The translations under genes and the position numbers were made by a program. From Coriobacteriia bacterium (GTDB taxonomy: Bacteria; Actinomycetota; Coriobacteriia; Anaerosomatales; SLCP01), in the NCBI GenBank assembly GCA_030603745.1, contig JAUVXE010000004.1:1-64000 (forward strand): a stretch of DNA of 64,000 nt. The letters run 5' to 3'. The notes beneath the pieces are model-generated. The model was not told the origin of the DNA, ran no database searches, and saw only the letters and a program-made list of their open reading frames with translations. Positions within the stretch are counted from its first letter, which is position 1, and the number at the start of each line of letters is the position of its first letter. This document shows positions 46,267-55,939 of this stretch, piece after piece.

Positions 46267-47182
46267 CGGCCACCATCCGCTCCACGGCGCCGAGGGCGCG
46301 GCGGGCGACCTCAGCGTCGACCTCGATCGCGGTCCTCATCCCGGCGAGCGAGTCGCGCACCTTCTCGATGGTGGTCACCTTCATGTTCGGGCAGAGCATC
46401 CTCGGCGTGAGGTTCACGAACCGCTTGCCGGGCGCCGCCTTGGCGAGCCCGTGCAGCAGCCCCTCCTCGGTCACCACGATGAACTCCTCGGCGGGCGATG
46501 ACTCGGCCCACCTGAGCATCTGGCTCGTCGAGAGCACCGCGGTCGCCATCGCGCAGACCTCCGGGCGACACTCAGGGTGCGCGACGATCTCCGCCGAGGG
46601 GTGACGCGCGGCCGCCTCGCGCACCTGCTCGACGGTGACGTCCTCGTGCGTGGGACACCACCCGTCCCACGCGATCACCTCGACGCCGGGCAGCTGCGAG
46701 CCGACCCACGCCGCGAGGTTCTTGTCCGGCCCGAAGAGGATGCGGTCCGCGCGAAGCGAGCGCACGACCTCGACCGCGTTCGCCGAGGTGCAGCAGATGT
46801 CGGAGAGCGCTTTCACCTCCGCCGAGGAGTTCACGTACGTCACCACCGGCACGCCGGGGTGCCCCTCGCGCCACGCGGCGAGCTGCTCGCCGGTCAGCAT
46901 GTCGGCCATCGGGCATCCGGCGCGCGGCTCGGGCATGAGCACGGTCTTGTCCGGCGAGAGGATCTTGGCGGTCTCGGCCATGAAGTGCACGCCCGCGAAG
47001 ACGATCACGCTCGCGTCGGTGGCCGCGGCCTGGCGCGCGAGGCCGAGCGAGTCGCCCACGAAGTCGGCGACGTCCTGCACCTCGGGGCGCTGGTAGTTGT
47101 GCGCGATGATCACGGCGTCCCGCTCGGCGGCGAGCGCGCGGATCTCGTCGTGGATGGCGGCGGCCTGCGTCATGCGGTCCAT
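46259..47182 (-). CDS. nadA: Quinolinate synthase
   Basis: NadA condenses iminoaspartate with dihydroxyacetone phosphate to quinolinate using an oxygen-sensitive [4Fe-4S] cluster. The 307-residue protein has AHNYQRPEVQDVADFVGDS, FMAETAKIL and DICCTSANA. The conserved cysteines near 130/131, 205 (AHPEC) and 264 (LCPNM) are the probable cluster ligands. ATG at 47182 is 3 bases from the panC stop. It leads the nadA-nadB-nadC run. Confidence 0.96.
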   Translation of the reverse strand: MDRMTQAAAIHDEIRALAAERDAVIIAHNYQRPEVQDVADFVGDSLGLARQAAATDASVIVFAGVHFMAETAKILSPDKTVLMPEPRAGCPMADMLTGEQLAAWREGHPGVPVVTYVNSSAEVKALSDICCTSANAVEVVRSLRADRILFGPDKNLAAWVGSQLPGVEVIAWDGWCPTHEDVTVEQVREAAARHPSAEIVAHPECRPEVCAMATAVLSTSQMLRWAESSPAEEFIVVTEEGLLHGLAKAAPGKRFVNLTPRMLCPNMKVTTIEKVRDSLAGMRTAIEVDAEVARRALGAVERMVAVG

Positions 47183-47185
47183 GCG

Positions 47186-48075
47186 TCAGCGGTTCCCTTC
47201 GGTGGTGCCGGCTCCCCCGATGTCTGCGGACGGGGCGAGCGCGGCGTTGTCGATGAGGCGCGTGCGGCCCACGCGTCCGGCGATGAGCGCCCGGGCCGTG
47301 CGGTCGACGCGGTCGAGCGGCTCGAGGGTGCGCGGATCGACCACGACCGCGTAGTCGAGCTCGAGGCCGCGCACCCCCGCGACGCGCTCGAGCATCGCGC
47401 GCTCGACCGCGCGCGCCTCGCGTTCCCCCCACGCGACCGCGGCGGCCGCGGCCTCGAGCGCCGCCGGCAGCGCGAGTGCAGAGGAGCGCTCCTCGGCCGA
47501 GAGGTAAGCGTTGCGGCTCGAGAGCGCGAGCCCGTCGTCGTCGCGCACGATCGGGCATCCGACGACCCGCACCCCCAGGTCGAGGTCGGTCACCACGCGC
47601 TCGACGACCCTGAGCTGCTGGTAGTCCTTCTCGCCGAAGAACGCCAGGTCGGGGCGGACAACCGAGAACAGTTTGGTGACCACGGTCGCGACCCCGCTGA
47701 AGTGGCCGGGACGGACCTCGCCCTCCCAGTGGTCGGCGAGCGGGCCGGGGTGCACCACCGCGGCGGCGTCCGCCGCGTACATCGCGCCCACGCTCGGCGA
47801 GAACACGAGGTCGACGCCTTCGCCGGCGAGCAGGCCGAGGTCACCCTCGAGGTCGCGCGGGTAGGACTCGAAGTCCTCGCCCGGCGCGAACTGGGTGGGG
47901 TTCACGAACACCGAGACGGCCACGTAGTCGGCGCGCTCGCACGCGGCGCGCACGAGCGAGAGGTGCCCCTCGTGCAGCGCCCCCATCGTCGGGACGAGCG
48001 CGATCGTCTTGCCCTCGCGCCGCGCCTCCGTGACGGCGAGCCGCGCCTCGGCCTTGGATGCCACGCGCTCCACCG

Positions 48076-48079
<4 letters not shown>
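47186..48079 (-). CDS. panC: Pantothenate synthetase
   Basis: PanC joins pantoate and beta-alanine with ATP to give pantothenate. The 297-residue protein shows the class-I synthetase fold signatures [61 protein letters not shown] and [10 protein letters not shown]. The GTG start overlaps the panB stop by 4 bases. The product goes to CoaX at 27 kb. Confidence 0.97.
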
Positions 48080-48903
<824 letters not shown>

Positions 48904-48981
48904 GGCACGCTCCTTCCCGGTCCTGCCGTCTCAGCCCCGGATCTGCCGAGGTCCAAGCGGCCCCGTTACGGGTGGGACGAG

Positions 48982-48987
48982 AGTATA
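48982..48987 (-). promoter_or_regulatory. Possible -10 box upstream of panB
   Basis: TATACT lies 79 bases before panB, just inside the gap after folK. No convincing -35 is present (CTGCCC at a 17-base distance matches three of six positions). It is offered as the only candidate start of the pan-nad transcript in this gap. Confidence 0.35.
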
Positions 48988-49001
48988 CCCCAGCAGGCGT
49001 C

Positions 49002-49811
49002 TCAGGGCAGGTCCGGGCCCTGCCCGCCCGTGTGCGCCTCCGGCGGCGCCGCCTCGGCGTCGGCGATCACGCGACGGGCGCGCTCGGCGAGCGACGCGGG
49101 GACCTTCAGGCGGAAGAGCGGGGTGAGACCGTAGGGGTTGCTCGCCTCCTCCGGCGCGAAGGGGTCCCACGCGTGCGGGATGCCCTCCTCCTCGAGCACC
49201 ACGCGCTTGAACACGAGTCCCATGTCCGGGGTACCGGGCAACGGCTTGCTCTCCGCGACGGTGACCCACTCCTCGCCGGCGTCCGTGTCCGGCGAGACGC
49301 CCGGCGTCCGGGTCACGTCCTCGAAGCCCGGAAGCGCCCCGAGCACCGCGGTGACGCGGCCCGTTCGCGCCCCGGCGTCACTCACCCGCGTGCCATCAGG
49401 CAGCACCGCGAGCGGATCAGCCTCGAGCAGCGGCAACACCACGAACTCCCGCTCGGCGAAGCGCGGGTGCGGCACGGTGAGCTCCTCGCTCTCCCACTCC
49501 TCGTCGCCGAAGAGCACGATGTCGAGGTCGATCGGCCTCGGCGCGTTGCGCGGTCCCGGGGTGCGGCCCTGCGCCCGCTCGATCTCCTGCAGCCCGCCGA
49601 GGAGGACGTCGGCGGCAAGCCCGGTCTCCACCACGGCCACCATGTTCGCGTACGGCGGCTGGCCGGGGTCGGGCCACGGCTCGCTCTCGTAGACCCGCGA
49701 GACCGCCACCACCGCGGTCCCCGGCAAGGCGTCGACCGCCCGCAGCGCGGCGGCGAGGTTCTCCATGCGGTCGCCGAGGTTGCCCCCGACGCCGAGATAC
49801 GCCCTGGTCAT
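49002..49811 (-). CDS. folK: HPPK (FolK) with an extra C-terminal DUF2007-like domain
   Basis: FolK pyrophosphorylates 6-hydroxymethyl-dihydropterin for the sulfa-target enzyme FolP. Residues 1-160 form a complete HPPK: YLGVGGNLGDRMENL, VSRVYESEPWPDPGQPPYANMV and RNAPRPIDLDIVLFGD...PHPRFAEREFVLxPL. The protein continues to 269 residues, and about residues 180-255 look like a separate small domain (EWVTVAESKPLPGTPDMGLVFKR, EEGIPHAW, LFRLKVPASLAERARRVI) resembling DUF2007-type putative signal-transducing domains. ATG at 49811 is 4 bases after the folP stop. Confidence 0.9.
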   Translation of the reverse strand: MTRAYLGVGGNLGDRMENLAAALRAVDALPGTAVVAVSRVYESEPWPDPGQPPYANMVAVVETGLAADVLLGGLQEIERAQGRTPGPRNAPRPIDLDIVLFGDEEWESEELTVPHPRFAEREFVVLPLLEADPLAVLPDGTRVSDAGARTGRVTAVLGALPGFEDVTRTPGVSPDTDAGEEWVTVAESKPLPGTPDMGLVFKRVVLEEEGIPHAWDPFAPEEASNPYGLTPLFRLKVPASLAERARRVIADAEAAPPEAHTGGQGPDLP

Positions 49812-49815
49812 CCGC

Positions 49816-50655
49816 TCACCTTCCGATGGTGGCCGCCACGTCGAGGGCCTCGGCCGTCTCCGCGACGTCGTGGACCCGCACGATGTCCGCACCCCGCAGG
49901 TACGCGCCCACCGCCGCGCCCACGCTGCCCCACACGCGCCGCGCGGGATCGTCCTCACCGAGTATGTGCCCGATGAAGCGCTTGCGCGACGCGCCCACCA
50001 GCACCGGATAGCCGAGCGCGGCGATCTCGGGCAACCGCCGGAGTAGCTCGACGTTGTGCGCGAACGTCTTGCCGAAGCCAAGTCCGGGATCCACCGCGAT
50101 GCGGTCGCGCGCGACTCCCGCCTCTTCCAGCCCGCGCGCCTGCCCGCCGAGGAACGCGGCCACCTCCGCGACCACGTCGCCGTAGCGCGGCTCCTCCTGC
50201 ATCGTGCGCGGGTCGTCGCCGAGCATGTGCATCACCACGAGCCCCGCGTCGCACCCGGCCGCGACCTCGCGCATCGCGGCGTCGCGGAACCCGGTGACGT
50301 CGTTGATGACCGAGGCGCCGGCCTCCACGCACGCGCGCGCCACCGCTGCGTGGCGGGTGTCGATCGAGACCGGCACGCTCCCGCCGGCCGCGAGCCGCGC
50401 GACCACCGGCCGCACCCGCGCCAGTTCCTCGGCCGAAGAGACCGGCTCGGCTCCCGGGCGGGTCGACTCGCCACCGATGTCGAGCATCCCGGCGCCCGCG
50501 GCGACCAGCCCGGATGCATGAGCGAGCGCCGCGAGCGGTTCGGCGTACCGCCCGCCGTCGGAGAACGAGTCCGGGGTGACGTTGACGATCCCCATCACGA
50601 GCGGCCGGTCCAGCGCGACCCGGTGACGCCCGCACTGCCAGTGTGTGATCTTCAT
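49816..50655 (-). CDS. folP: Dihydropteroate synthase
   Basis: FolP condenses p-aminobenzoate with dihydropterin pyrophosphate. The 279-residue TIM barrel shows LVMGIVNVTPDSFSDGG, MLDIGGESTRPGAEPVSSAEEL, ASVINDVTGF, MHMLGDDPRTM, DPGLGFGKTFAHN, GASRKRFIG and VHDVAETAEAL. ATG at 50655 is used because the core begins just after it. The site before it is weak (GCAGGT), and ATG at 50685 is possible. It heads folP-folK and faces a 212-base gap shared with the small plus-strand gene. Confidence 0.96.
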   Translation of the reverse strand: MKITHWQCGRHRVALDRPLVMGIVNVTPDSFSDGGRYAEPLAALAHASGLVAAGAGMLDIGGESTRPGAEPVSSAEELARVRPVVARLAAGGSVPVSIDTRHAAVARACVEAGASVINDVTGFRDAAMREVAAGCDAGLVVMHMLGDDPRTMQEEPRYGDVVAEVAAFLGGQARGLEEAGVARDRIAVDPGLGFGKTFAHNVELLRRLPEIAALGYPVLVGASRKRFIGHILGEDDPARRVWGSVGAAVGAYLRGADIVRVHDVAETAEALDVAATIGR

Positions 50656-50797
50656 ACCTGCAGCGTATGCCCTCGGGCCGCCCATATCAACGGTCGACTT
50701 CCCTGACTCCCCGGCGCCTGGACGTTCCACCGGTCGCAGGATTCTTCGATACCGACGTTTCTGAAGTCGCCTTTACGGGAATGCATAAATATGAGAG

Positions 50798-50819
50798 GCT
50801 TGTGAAGGATTGCACAAGC
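50798..50819. promoter_or_regulatory. CRP/FNR-family-like operator dyad
   Basis: GCTTGTG and CACAAGC form a perfect 7-base inverted repeat with an 8-base spacer. The core TGTGA-N6-GCACA differs from the CRP/GlxR consensus TGTGA-N6-TCACA at one base. It lies in a locally AT-rich part of the gap between divergent folP and the 56-residue gene, so either could be the target. Confidence 0.45.
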
Positions 50820-50832
50820 TTTCACCGGGAGG

Positions 50833-50850
50833 GGGCCGGGCGACCGGCCC
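50833..50850 (+). promoter_or_regulatory. GC hairpin with GCGA tetraloop in a 5' leader
   Basis: GGGCCGG and CCGGCCC pair around a GCGA tetraloop, ending 17 bases before the ATG of the small membrane peptide and just before its AAAGAGG site. It could control access to the ribosome or protect the transcript. It is not followed by a T-run, so it is not a standard terminator. Confidence 0.45.
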
Positions 50851-50867
50851 GGAAAGAGGTGAGTGTC

Positions 50868-51038
50868 ATGATCGCGGCGTTCTCCTACGTCATGCTCGGG
50901 CTTGGAGCGGTCGTGATCCTGGCCGCGCTCGTGTACATCCTCGGGTTCGTGGTCTCCGCCCTCATCGGCGCCGGCTACGTCACCGTGGATGCCGCCGTCC
51001 ACCATCACGGACACGACGGACGGGCACACGCTGCATGA
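50868..51038 (+). CDS. 56-residue membrane peptide with His-rich tail
   Basis: A single hydrophobic segment covers most of the peptide (about 3-37, VMLGLGAVVILAALVYILGFVVSALIGAG). It is followed by VTVDAAVHHHGHDGRAHAA, a histidine-rich end that could bind metal. AGAGG lies 8 bases before ATG at 50868; GTG at 50859 is a possible earlier start. The family is not recognised. It is the only plus-strand gene between the SpoIIM-like gene and the window end, facing folE tail to tail. Confidence 0.55.
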   Translation: MIAAFSYVMLGLGAVVILAALVYILGFVVSALIGAGYVTVDAAVHHHGHDGRAHAA

Positions 51039-51064
51039 GGACCGCGAAGCCGGGTTCCCAGCGA

Positions 51065-51628
51065 TCAGCGTCCCTTGATGAGTGCCATGGCCTCGGAACG
51101 CGTCGCCATGTTGCGCTCGAAGATGCCTCGCACCGCTGAGGTGGTCGTGATCGCGCCCGGCTTCTGCACGCCCCGCATCGACATGCAGAGGTGCTCCGCC
51201 TCGATGACCACCATCACGCCGGTGGGGTCGAGATGCTCGACGATCGTGTCGGCGATCTGACTCGTCATCCGTTCCTGGACCTGGGGCCTGCGCGCGAACA
51301 CCTCGACCACCCGCGCGAGCTTGGACAGTCCGCAGATCCGCCCCTCCTTGCCCGGGATGTAGGCGACGTGCGCACGGCCCATGAACGGCACGAGGTGGTG
51401 CTCGCACGTGGAGTAGAGCGGGATATCGCGCACGAGCACCATCTCCTGATGGCCCTCGTTGAACGTCACGCAGAAGTGCTCCGCGGGGTCCTGCGTCAGG
51501 CCGGCGAACACCTCGGCGTACATGTCGGCGACGCGCTCGGGCGTGCCGAGGAGCCCCTCGCGCGAGAGGTCCTCCCCGACGCCTTCGAGGATGAGCCGAA
51601 CGCCTTCGATGATCTTGTCGCGGTCCAT
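51065..51628 (-). CDS. folE: GTP cyclohydrolase I
   Basis: FolE converts GTP to dihydroneopterin triphosphate, the first folate step. The 187-residue protein shows [61 protein letters not shown] and [14 protein letters not shown]. Zinc ligands are the cysteine and histidines of CEHH and the cysteine of HLCM. I chose ATG at 51628 (GAGGG upstream). With folP and folK it gives a near-complete folate branch in this part of the window. Confidence 0.97.
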   Translation of the reverse strand: MDRDKIIEGVRLILEGVGEDLSREGLLGTPERVADMYAEVFAGLTQDPAEHFCVTFNEGHQEMVLVRDIPLYSTCEHHLVPFMGRAHVAYIPGKEGRICGLSKLARVVEVFARRPQVQERMTSQIADTIVEHLDPTGVMVVIEAEHLCMSMRGVQKPGAITTTSAVRGIFERNMATRSEAMALIKGR

Positions 51629-51673
51629 AGACGCCCTCACACCCGGTCGTGACGCTCCTGCTCGTGTGTCGGG

Positions 51674-51682
51674 ATTATCGCA
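51674..51682 (-). promoter_or_regulatory. Extended -10 promoter element of folE
   Basis: TGCGATAAT on the minus strand (GATAAT at 51679-51674 with an upstream TGC) lies 46 bases before folE. The -35 region is poor, which is common for extended -10 promoters. It separates folE from the pilus operon that ends at 51711. Confidence 0.5.
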
Positions 51683-51710
51683 CAAGGACCGGGCGCGACC
51701 GCGGAGGTGA

Positions 51711-52643
51711 TCAGTCTATCGCCCCGAACGCTCGCGCGATGCCGATGACCGCCGGAGTCATGAGTACGATCAGTGTCGCCGGAAGGATGCAGAGCACGAG
51801 CGGGAACACCATCTTCGCCGGGGCCTTCTGCGCCAGCTCCTCGGCGTGCTGCCGACGCTTGACCCGGATCTCGCGGGACTGAGAGCGAAGCACGCTACCG
51901 ACGCTCACGCCGAACACGTCCGCCTGGACCATCGCCATGATGAACGCACTCAGCTCGAAGACATCGCACCGTACGGCGAGATTGCGCAACGCCTCCCTGC
52001 GCGACATCCCTGCCTGTATCTCTCGCAGCGCGACCGCGAACTCCTCCGACAGAGGGCCAGTGCGATTCCTCACGTACTTCGTGACGGCGGCATCGAACCC
52101 GAGGCCCGCTTCGACCGCGATCAACAGCATGTCAAGCATGTCCGGCAGTTCCCTGCGCAACGCATCCTGGCGCTCCCTGATCCGGCCCGAAAGCCATGCG
52201 TCGGGCACGAACCAGACGAGGGCGCCGAGAAGGACCGCGCCGAGAAGCGCACGCACCACATCGTCTGCGAACGCCACGGCGAACAGCGTGCCGATCGCAC
52301 CGACGGCCACGCTCGCCGCGGCCTTGACCACCAGCAGCGAGTCCCCGTCCATGCCCGACGGATAGCCGGCCGTGCGACACCGGGCCTGAAGCCGCTCCCG
52401 GTAGCCCCTTGGCGCGAGCCCGGACAGTCCGCCCGCGAACCGCTCCCCGATCGGTCGCAGGACGCGCTGCTGGAACGGGCGGCTCAGAGGTTCGACGGCG
52501 GCCGCGCTGCCGCGCTCGAGATCCGAAAGGTCCTGGAGACGACGGGCGACACGCCGTTCCTCGGAGAAGACGACGTCGAGCGTGCTCCAGACAGCCATCG
52601 TGACAGCCCCGCCGATGAACAGAGCCAGTGTCACGACCTCCAT
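51711..52643 (-). CDS. tadC: TadC-like pilus assembly membrane protein
   Basis: This 310-residue type II secretion F-family protein has an N-terminal span, two central spans (about 105-150), the T2SSF domain ([26 protein letters not shown] and [19 protein letters not shown]) and a terminal span pair ([23 protein letters not shown]). It pairs with TadB as the inner-membrane platform moved by the CpaF ATPase. It starts one base after the preceding VWA-TadB gene. As last gene it ends the pilus operon. Confidence 0.9.
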   Translation of the reverse strand: MEVVTLALFIGGAVTMAVWSTLDVVFSEERRVARRLQDLSDLERGSAAAVEPLSRPFQQRVLRPIGERFAGGLSGLAPRGYRERLQARCRTAGYPSGMDGDSLLVVKAAASVAVGAIGTLFAVAFADDVVRALLGAVLLGALVWFVPDAWLSGRIRERQDALRRELPDMLDMLLIAVEAGLGFDAAVTKYVRNRTGPLSEEFAVALREIQAGMSRREALRNLAVRCDVFELSAFIMAMVQADVFGVSVGSVLRSQSREIRVKRRQHAEELAQKAPAKMVFPLVLCILPATLIVLMTPAVIGIARAFGAID

Positions 52644-52644
52644 G

Positions 52645-54570
52645 TCACACCTCCACCTTCGTGAGCCTGAAGATCCACACGAGGCCGATCACGAGCAGGA
52701 CGGCACCGAGTCCGAGCGCGAACAACCCGATGACAGAGTTGAGCATCACCGAGAGGTAGGCCGGGCTGACCACGGCGAGCGCGCCGAGGATGAAGAACGG
52801 CAGGATGGCAAGGATGACCGCCGAGAATCGACTCTCCGCCGTCAGAGCCTTCACGTGGCGCCGCAGCTCGGCACGGGTCCGAATCGTTCGGGCCACCGTG
52901 TCGAGCACTTCCGCGAGATTGCCGCCCACTTCGCGTTGGATCGCGATGGCGGTGACCGTCCATCGGAAGTCCTCGCTGTCGAGACGCTCCGCCATCCGGT
53001 CGAGTGCTTGCTCGAGCGGGAGGCCGAATCGGGCCTCGGCCTGCACGCGCCTGAACTCGCTCGAGGCCGGCTCAGCAATCTCATCGACCACGAGTTCCAG
53101 TGCCTGCTGGACTCCCCACCCTGCACGAAGCGAGCCTGCGATCAGGCCGAGGACGTCGGGCAACTGCTCCTCGAAGCGGGTCCTCCGCCTGTCGATGCGA
53201 ACCCTGACGAACGCGATGGGGCCGAACACGAGCACGAGAACCGCCGTCACCGTGAGCACGACGTTCGAGAACGCGAACTGTACCAGCACCCCGCCGACCA
53301 TCGTGGCCAGAAGGTGGAAGTAGATGTACTCGTTGGGCCGCAGCGGCAGGCCCGCTCGTTCGAGGTTCTCCCGAACCAGTGCCGTGAACCCTCGTGCCTC
53401 CACGATGTCGCTCACCGCAGCCATCACACGGGCTCTGCTGCCCTGGACCGTCGCCTGCTGGACCGTGTCGTCTGCGAGATCCACTCGGTACTGGTCGTAG
53501 TATCTGAGCTGCTGCAGGATGTCAGGGGCCGGAGCGATGAGAGAACCGAGACCGAAGACGCCGAGCGCGACAGCGCCGAACACGAGCGCGGAGATCGAGA
53601 CCAGACTCAGCCAGTCAAGCAGCCCGCGGACCGCGGGCTCAAGCAGGACGGGCTCCGGCACCTCGGTGTAGATCGGGTTCTCGATGACGGTCGTGAGCTC
53701 GCCCGTCACGTCACCACTGCCGACCCGGAGCACGATCTCAAGACTCTTGGTCGAAGGACGTGCGCTCGTGAAGCTCACCGTGTACAGGTCGCTCAGCTCA
53801 CGAGCGATCTCCTCGAACACCTCGACCAGGGCCGCTGCGTCTTGAGTCCCGATGAAGCGCCCTCCCGACCTCGCCGCGAGCTGTTGCAGCGGGGCGGGGT
53901 CGTACTCGGGCGATTCGAGAGCGATCGCGTACACGGGTGCGGCAGCGGCTTCGACCGCCGTAGCAGCGACGTCGAGACCGTTGATGCTCGTCGTGTCCCC
54001 GCCATCCGAAAGCACGAGTATCGCTCGATCCCTTCCGGGGTCGTCGAACTCGCGAGCCGCCTGGATCAATCCGTCATAGAGCGCCGTCTCCCCCGCCGCC
54101 CGCAGCCCCTCGATCGATCCCGACAGCGCCGCCTGATCCGCCGTGAAGCCGAGGAGCGTCCTCGGCTCCGAACTGAACTCGATGAGCGCGACCCGATCGA
54201 CCGGGCGCATCGTCTCGATGAATCGCCGAGCCGCGGCCTTCGCTCCGTCGAGCGGACCGCCCCGCATACTGCCGCTTACATCGACCAGCAAGACGACATC
54301 GACGGGATCGCGCTCCTGCGCAGCCGCCTGCGCGCGCACGGAACCGACCTCGATCCCGTTCTCGAGTACCGTGAAGCTGGGGGACTCCCTGAGGTCCGCA
54401 GTGAGCGCGACGTCGAGCGTGACCTCAGGGTACGCACTACTGTCGACATCATGGAGGACGATCGTCGCTCCGAGTGCGGGCGTGGCCGTCGACAGGCACA
54501 ACGCAGCAATCAACGTGACGGCGGAGACCATGCGGGTGAGCCGATGGAGACCTTCGCCCACGTGGCTCAC
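52645..54570 (-). CDS. Fusion of a secreted von Willebrand A domain to TadB
   Basis: The 641-residue protein starts with a signal peptide (about 1-35). An outer von Willebrand A domain (about 85-280) follows, with the full metal site DVSGS, a threonine in GETALYDG and LSDGGDT. Spans lie at about 325-350 and 410-460. A T2SSF/TadB domain then holds LPDVLGLIAGSLRAGWGVQQALELV and AIAIQREVGGNLAEVLDTVA, with two final spans. Standard TadB has about 300 residues and no such outer domain. The GTG start overlaps the cpaF stop by 4 bases. It may let the platform sense or bind pilus or wall ligands (inference). Confidence 0.88.
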   Translation of the reverse strand: MSHVGEGLHRLTRMVSAVTLIAALCLSTATPALGATIVLHDVDSSAYPEVTLDVALTADLRESPSFTVLENGIEVGSVRAQAAAQERDPVDVVLLVDVSGSMRGGPLDGAKAAARRFIETMRPVDRVALIEFSSEPRTLLGFTADQAALSGSIEGLRAAGETALYDGLIQAAREFDDPGRDRAILVLSDGGDTTSINGLDVAATAVEAAAAPVYAIALESPEYDPAPLQQLAARSGGRFIGTQDAAALVEVFEEIARELSDLYTVSFTSARPSTKSLEIVLRVGSGDVTGELTTVIENPIYTEVPEPVLLEPAVRGLLDWLSLVSISALVFGAVALGVFGLGSLIAPAPDILQQLRYYDQYRVDLADDTVQQATVQGSRARVMAAVSDIVEARGFTALVRENLERAGLPLRPNEYIYFHLLATMVGGVLVQFAFSNVVLTVTAVLVLVFGPIAFVRVRIDRRRTRFEEQLPDVLGLIAGSLRAGWGVQQALELVVDEIAEPASSEFRRVQAEARFGLPLEQALDRMAERLDSEDFRWTVTAIAIQREVGGNLAEVLDTVARTIRTRAELRRHVKALTAESRFSAVILAILPFFILGALAVVSPAYLSVMLNSVIGLFALGLGAVLLVIGLVWIFRLTKVEV

Positions 54571-55925
54571 CGGCCTTCCGCGATCTCGGGCGCGAACAGC
54601 TCCGGCGACATCTCGATCCCCTTGTACTCGAGCCGCGCTGCGAACTTGGGTCGGATGCCCGTCGACTTCAGCCGGCCGAGATGGCGACCCTCCGCGTCGA
54701 CTCCCATCGAGTAGTCGAACTGGAAGATGTCCTGCATCACGATCGTGTCGCCTTCCATGGCCTCGATCTCTGAGATCTGGGTCACCCGCCGCGTGCCGTC
54801 CGCGAGACGGGACAGATGGACCAAGACGTCCAGCGCCGAGGAGACCTGTTCACGGATCGCCCGCACAGGCAGGTCGAGCCCGGCCATCAGAACCATCGTC
54901 TCGAGTCGGGACAGCGCATCGCGGGGCGAGTTCGCGTGGATAGTCGAGAGTGAGCCCTCGTGACCCGTGTTCATCGCCTGAAGCATGTCGAGGGCCTCGG
55001 CCCCGCGCACCTCGCCGACGATGATCCTGTCCGGCCGCATACGCAGGGAGTTCCGAACCAGGTCGCGAATCGTGACCTGGCCCTTGCCCTCGATGTTGGA
55101 GGGGCGTGACTCGAGCCGCAGTACGTGGTCCTGGCCCAGGCGCAGCTCGGCAGCGTCCTCGATGGTGACGATCCGCTCGCCTTCAGGGACGTACTGGGAG
55201 ACGACGTTGAGGAGTGTCGTCTTGCCGGTACCGGTACCACCTGAGATCAGCAGGCTCAACCTCCCGCGCACACACGCCTCGAGAAAGGTCGCCGTCGCCG
55301 GAGACAGGGTCCCGAAGCCGATGAGGTCATTGGCGGTGAGTGGCTCACGCGAGAACTTGCGAACGGTCAGCATCGGCCCGTTGATCGCAAGGGGGTGGAT
55401 CACGGCGTTGACCCTCGAGCCGTCAGGCAGGCGAGCGTCCACCATCGGGGAGCTCTCGTCGATCCTCCGGCCGACGCGCGCGACGATCTTGTCGATGATC
55501 CGCAACAGGTGGGCCTCGTCGATAAAGCGCCGATTCGCGCGATGGATCTTGCCGAACCGCTCGATGTAGATCGTCTCAGGGTTATTGACCATCACCTCGG
55601 TTATCTCAGGGTCGTCCAGGAACTCCTGGATGGGGCCGTATCCGAGGATGTTGTCGGTGATGTCCGTGATCACCTGTCGGCGCTCGACGGCCGAGAGCGG
55701 CGTGTTCTCCTCCGCCAGGAGCTCGGCGAGTCTCCGCTCGATCCGCACGCGGAGTTCGACCTCGTCCGCGTCGGCATCCGACAGTTCCGTCCCGAGCTCC
55801 TCGATCAACAGGTAGTGAAGATTGCGCACGACGGCGTCCTTCACCCCTCTGACCGCGACCGCCGAGGAGGCGATATCGTCGACCGATTCGCGTTCTGCGG
55901 TCGCGAGCCTGTCGGACAAAGACAT
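54567..55925 (-). CDS. cpaF: CpaF/TadA pilus assembly ATPase
   Basis: This 452-residue type II/IV secretion ATPase energises Flp pilus assembly. An N-terminal helical domain precedes [14 protein letters not shown]. Walker [13 protein letters not shown], the Asp box [12 protein letters not shown], Walker [36 protein letters not shown] and the His box are all present. I chose ATG at 55925 because the purine run AGAGGGGG precedes it; ATG at 55943 is possible. It overlaps the VWA-TadB gene. Confidence 0.94.
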   Translation of the reverse strand: MSLSDRLATAERESVDDIASSAVAVRGVKDAVVRNLHYLLIEELGTELSDADADEVELRVRIERRLAELLAEENTPLSAVERRQVITDITDNILGYGPIQEFLDDPEITEVMVNNPETIYIERFGKIHRANRRFIDEAHLLRIIDKIVARVGRRIDESSPMVDARLPDGSRVNAVIHPLAINGPMLTVRKFSREPLTANDLIGFGTLSPATATFLEACVRGRLSLLISGGTGTGKTTLLNVVSQYVPEGERIVTIEDAAELRLGQDHVLRLESRPSNIEGKGQVTIRDLVRNSLRMRPDRIIVGEVRGAEALDMLQAMNTGHEGSLSTIHANSPRDALSRLETMVLMAGLDLPVRAIREQVSSALDVLVHLSRLADGTRRVTQISEIEAMEGDTIVMQDIFQFDYSMGVDAEGRHLGRLKSTGIRPKFAARLEYKGIEMSPELFAPEIAEGR

Positions 55926-55939
55926 CCCGCCACCCCCTC

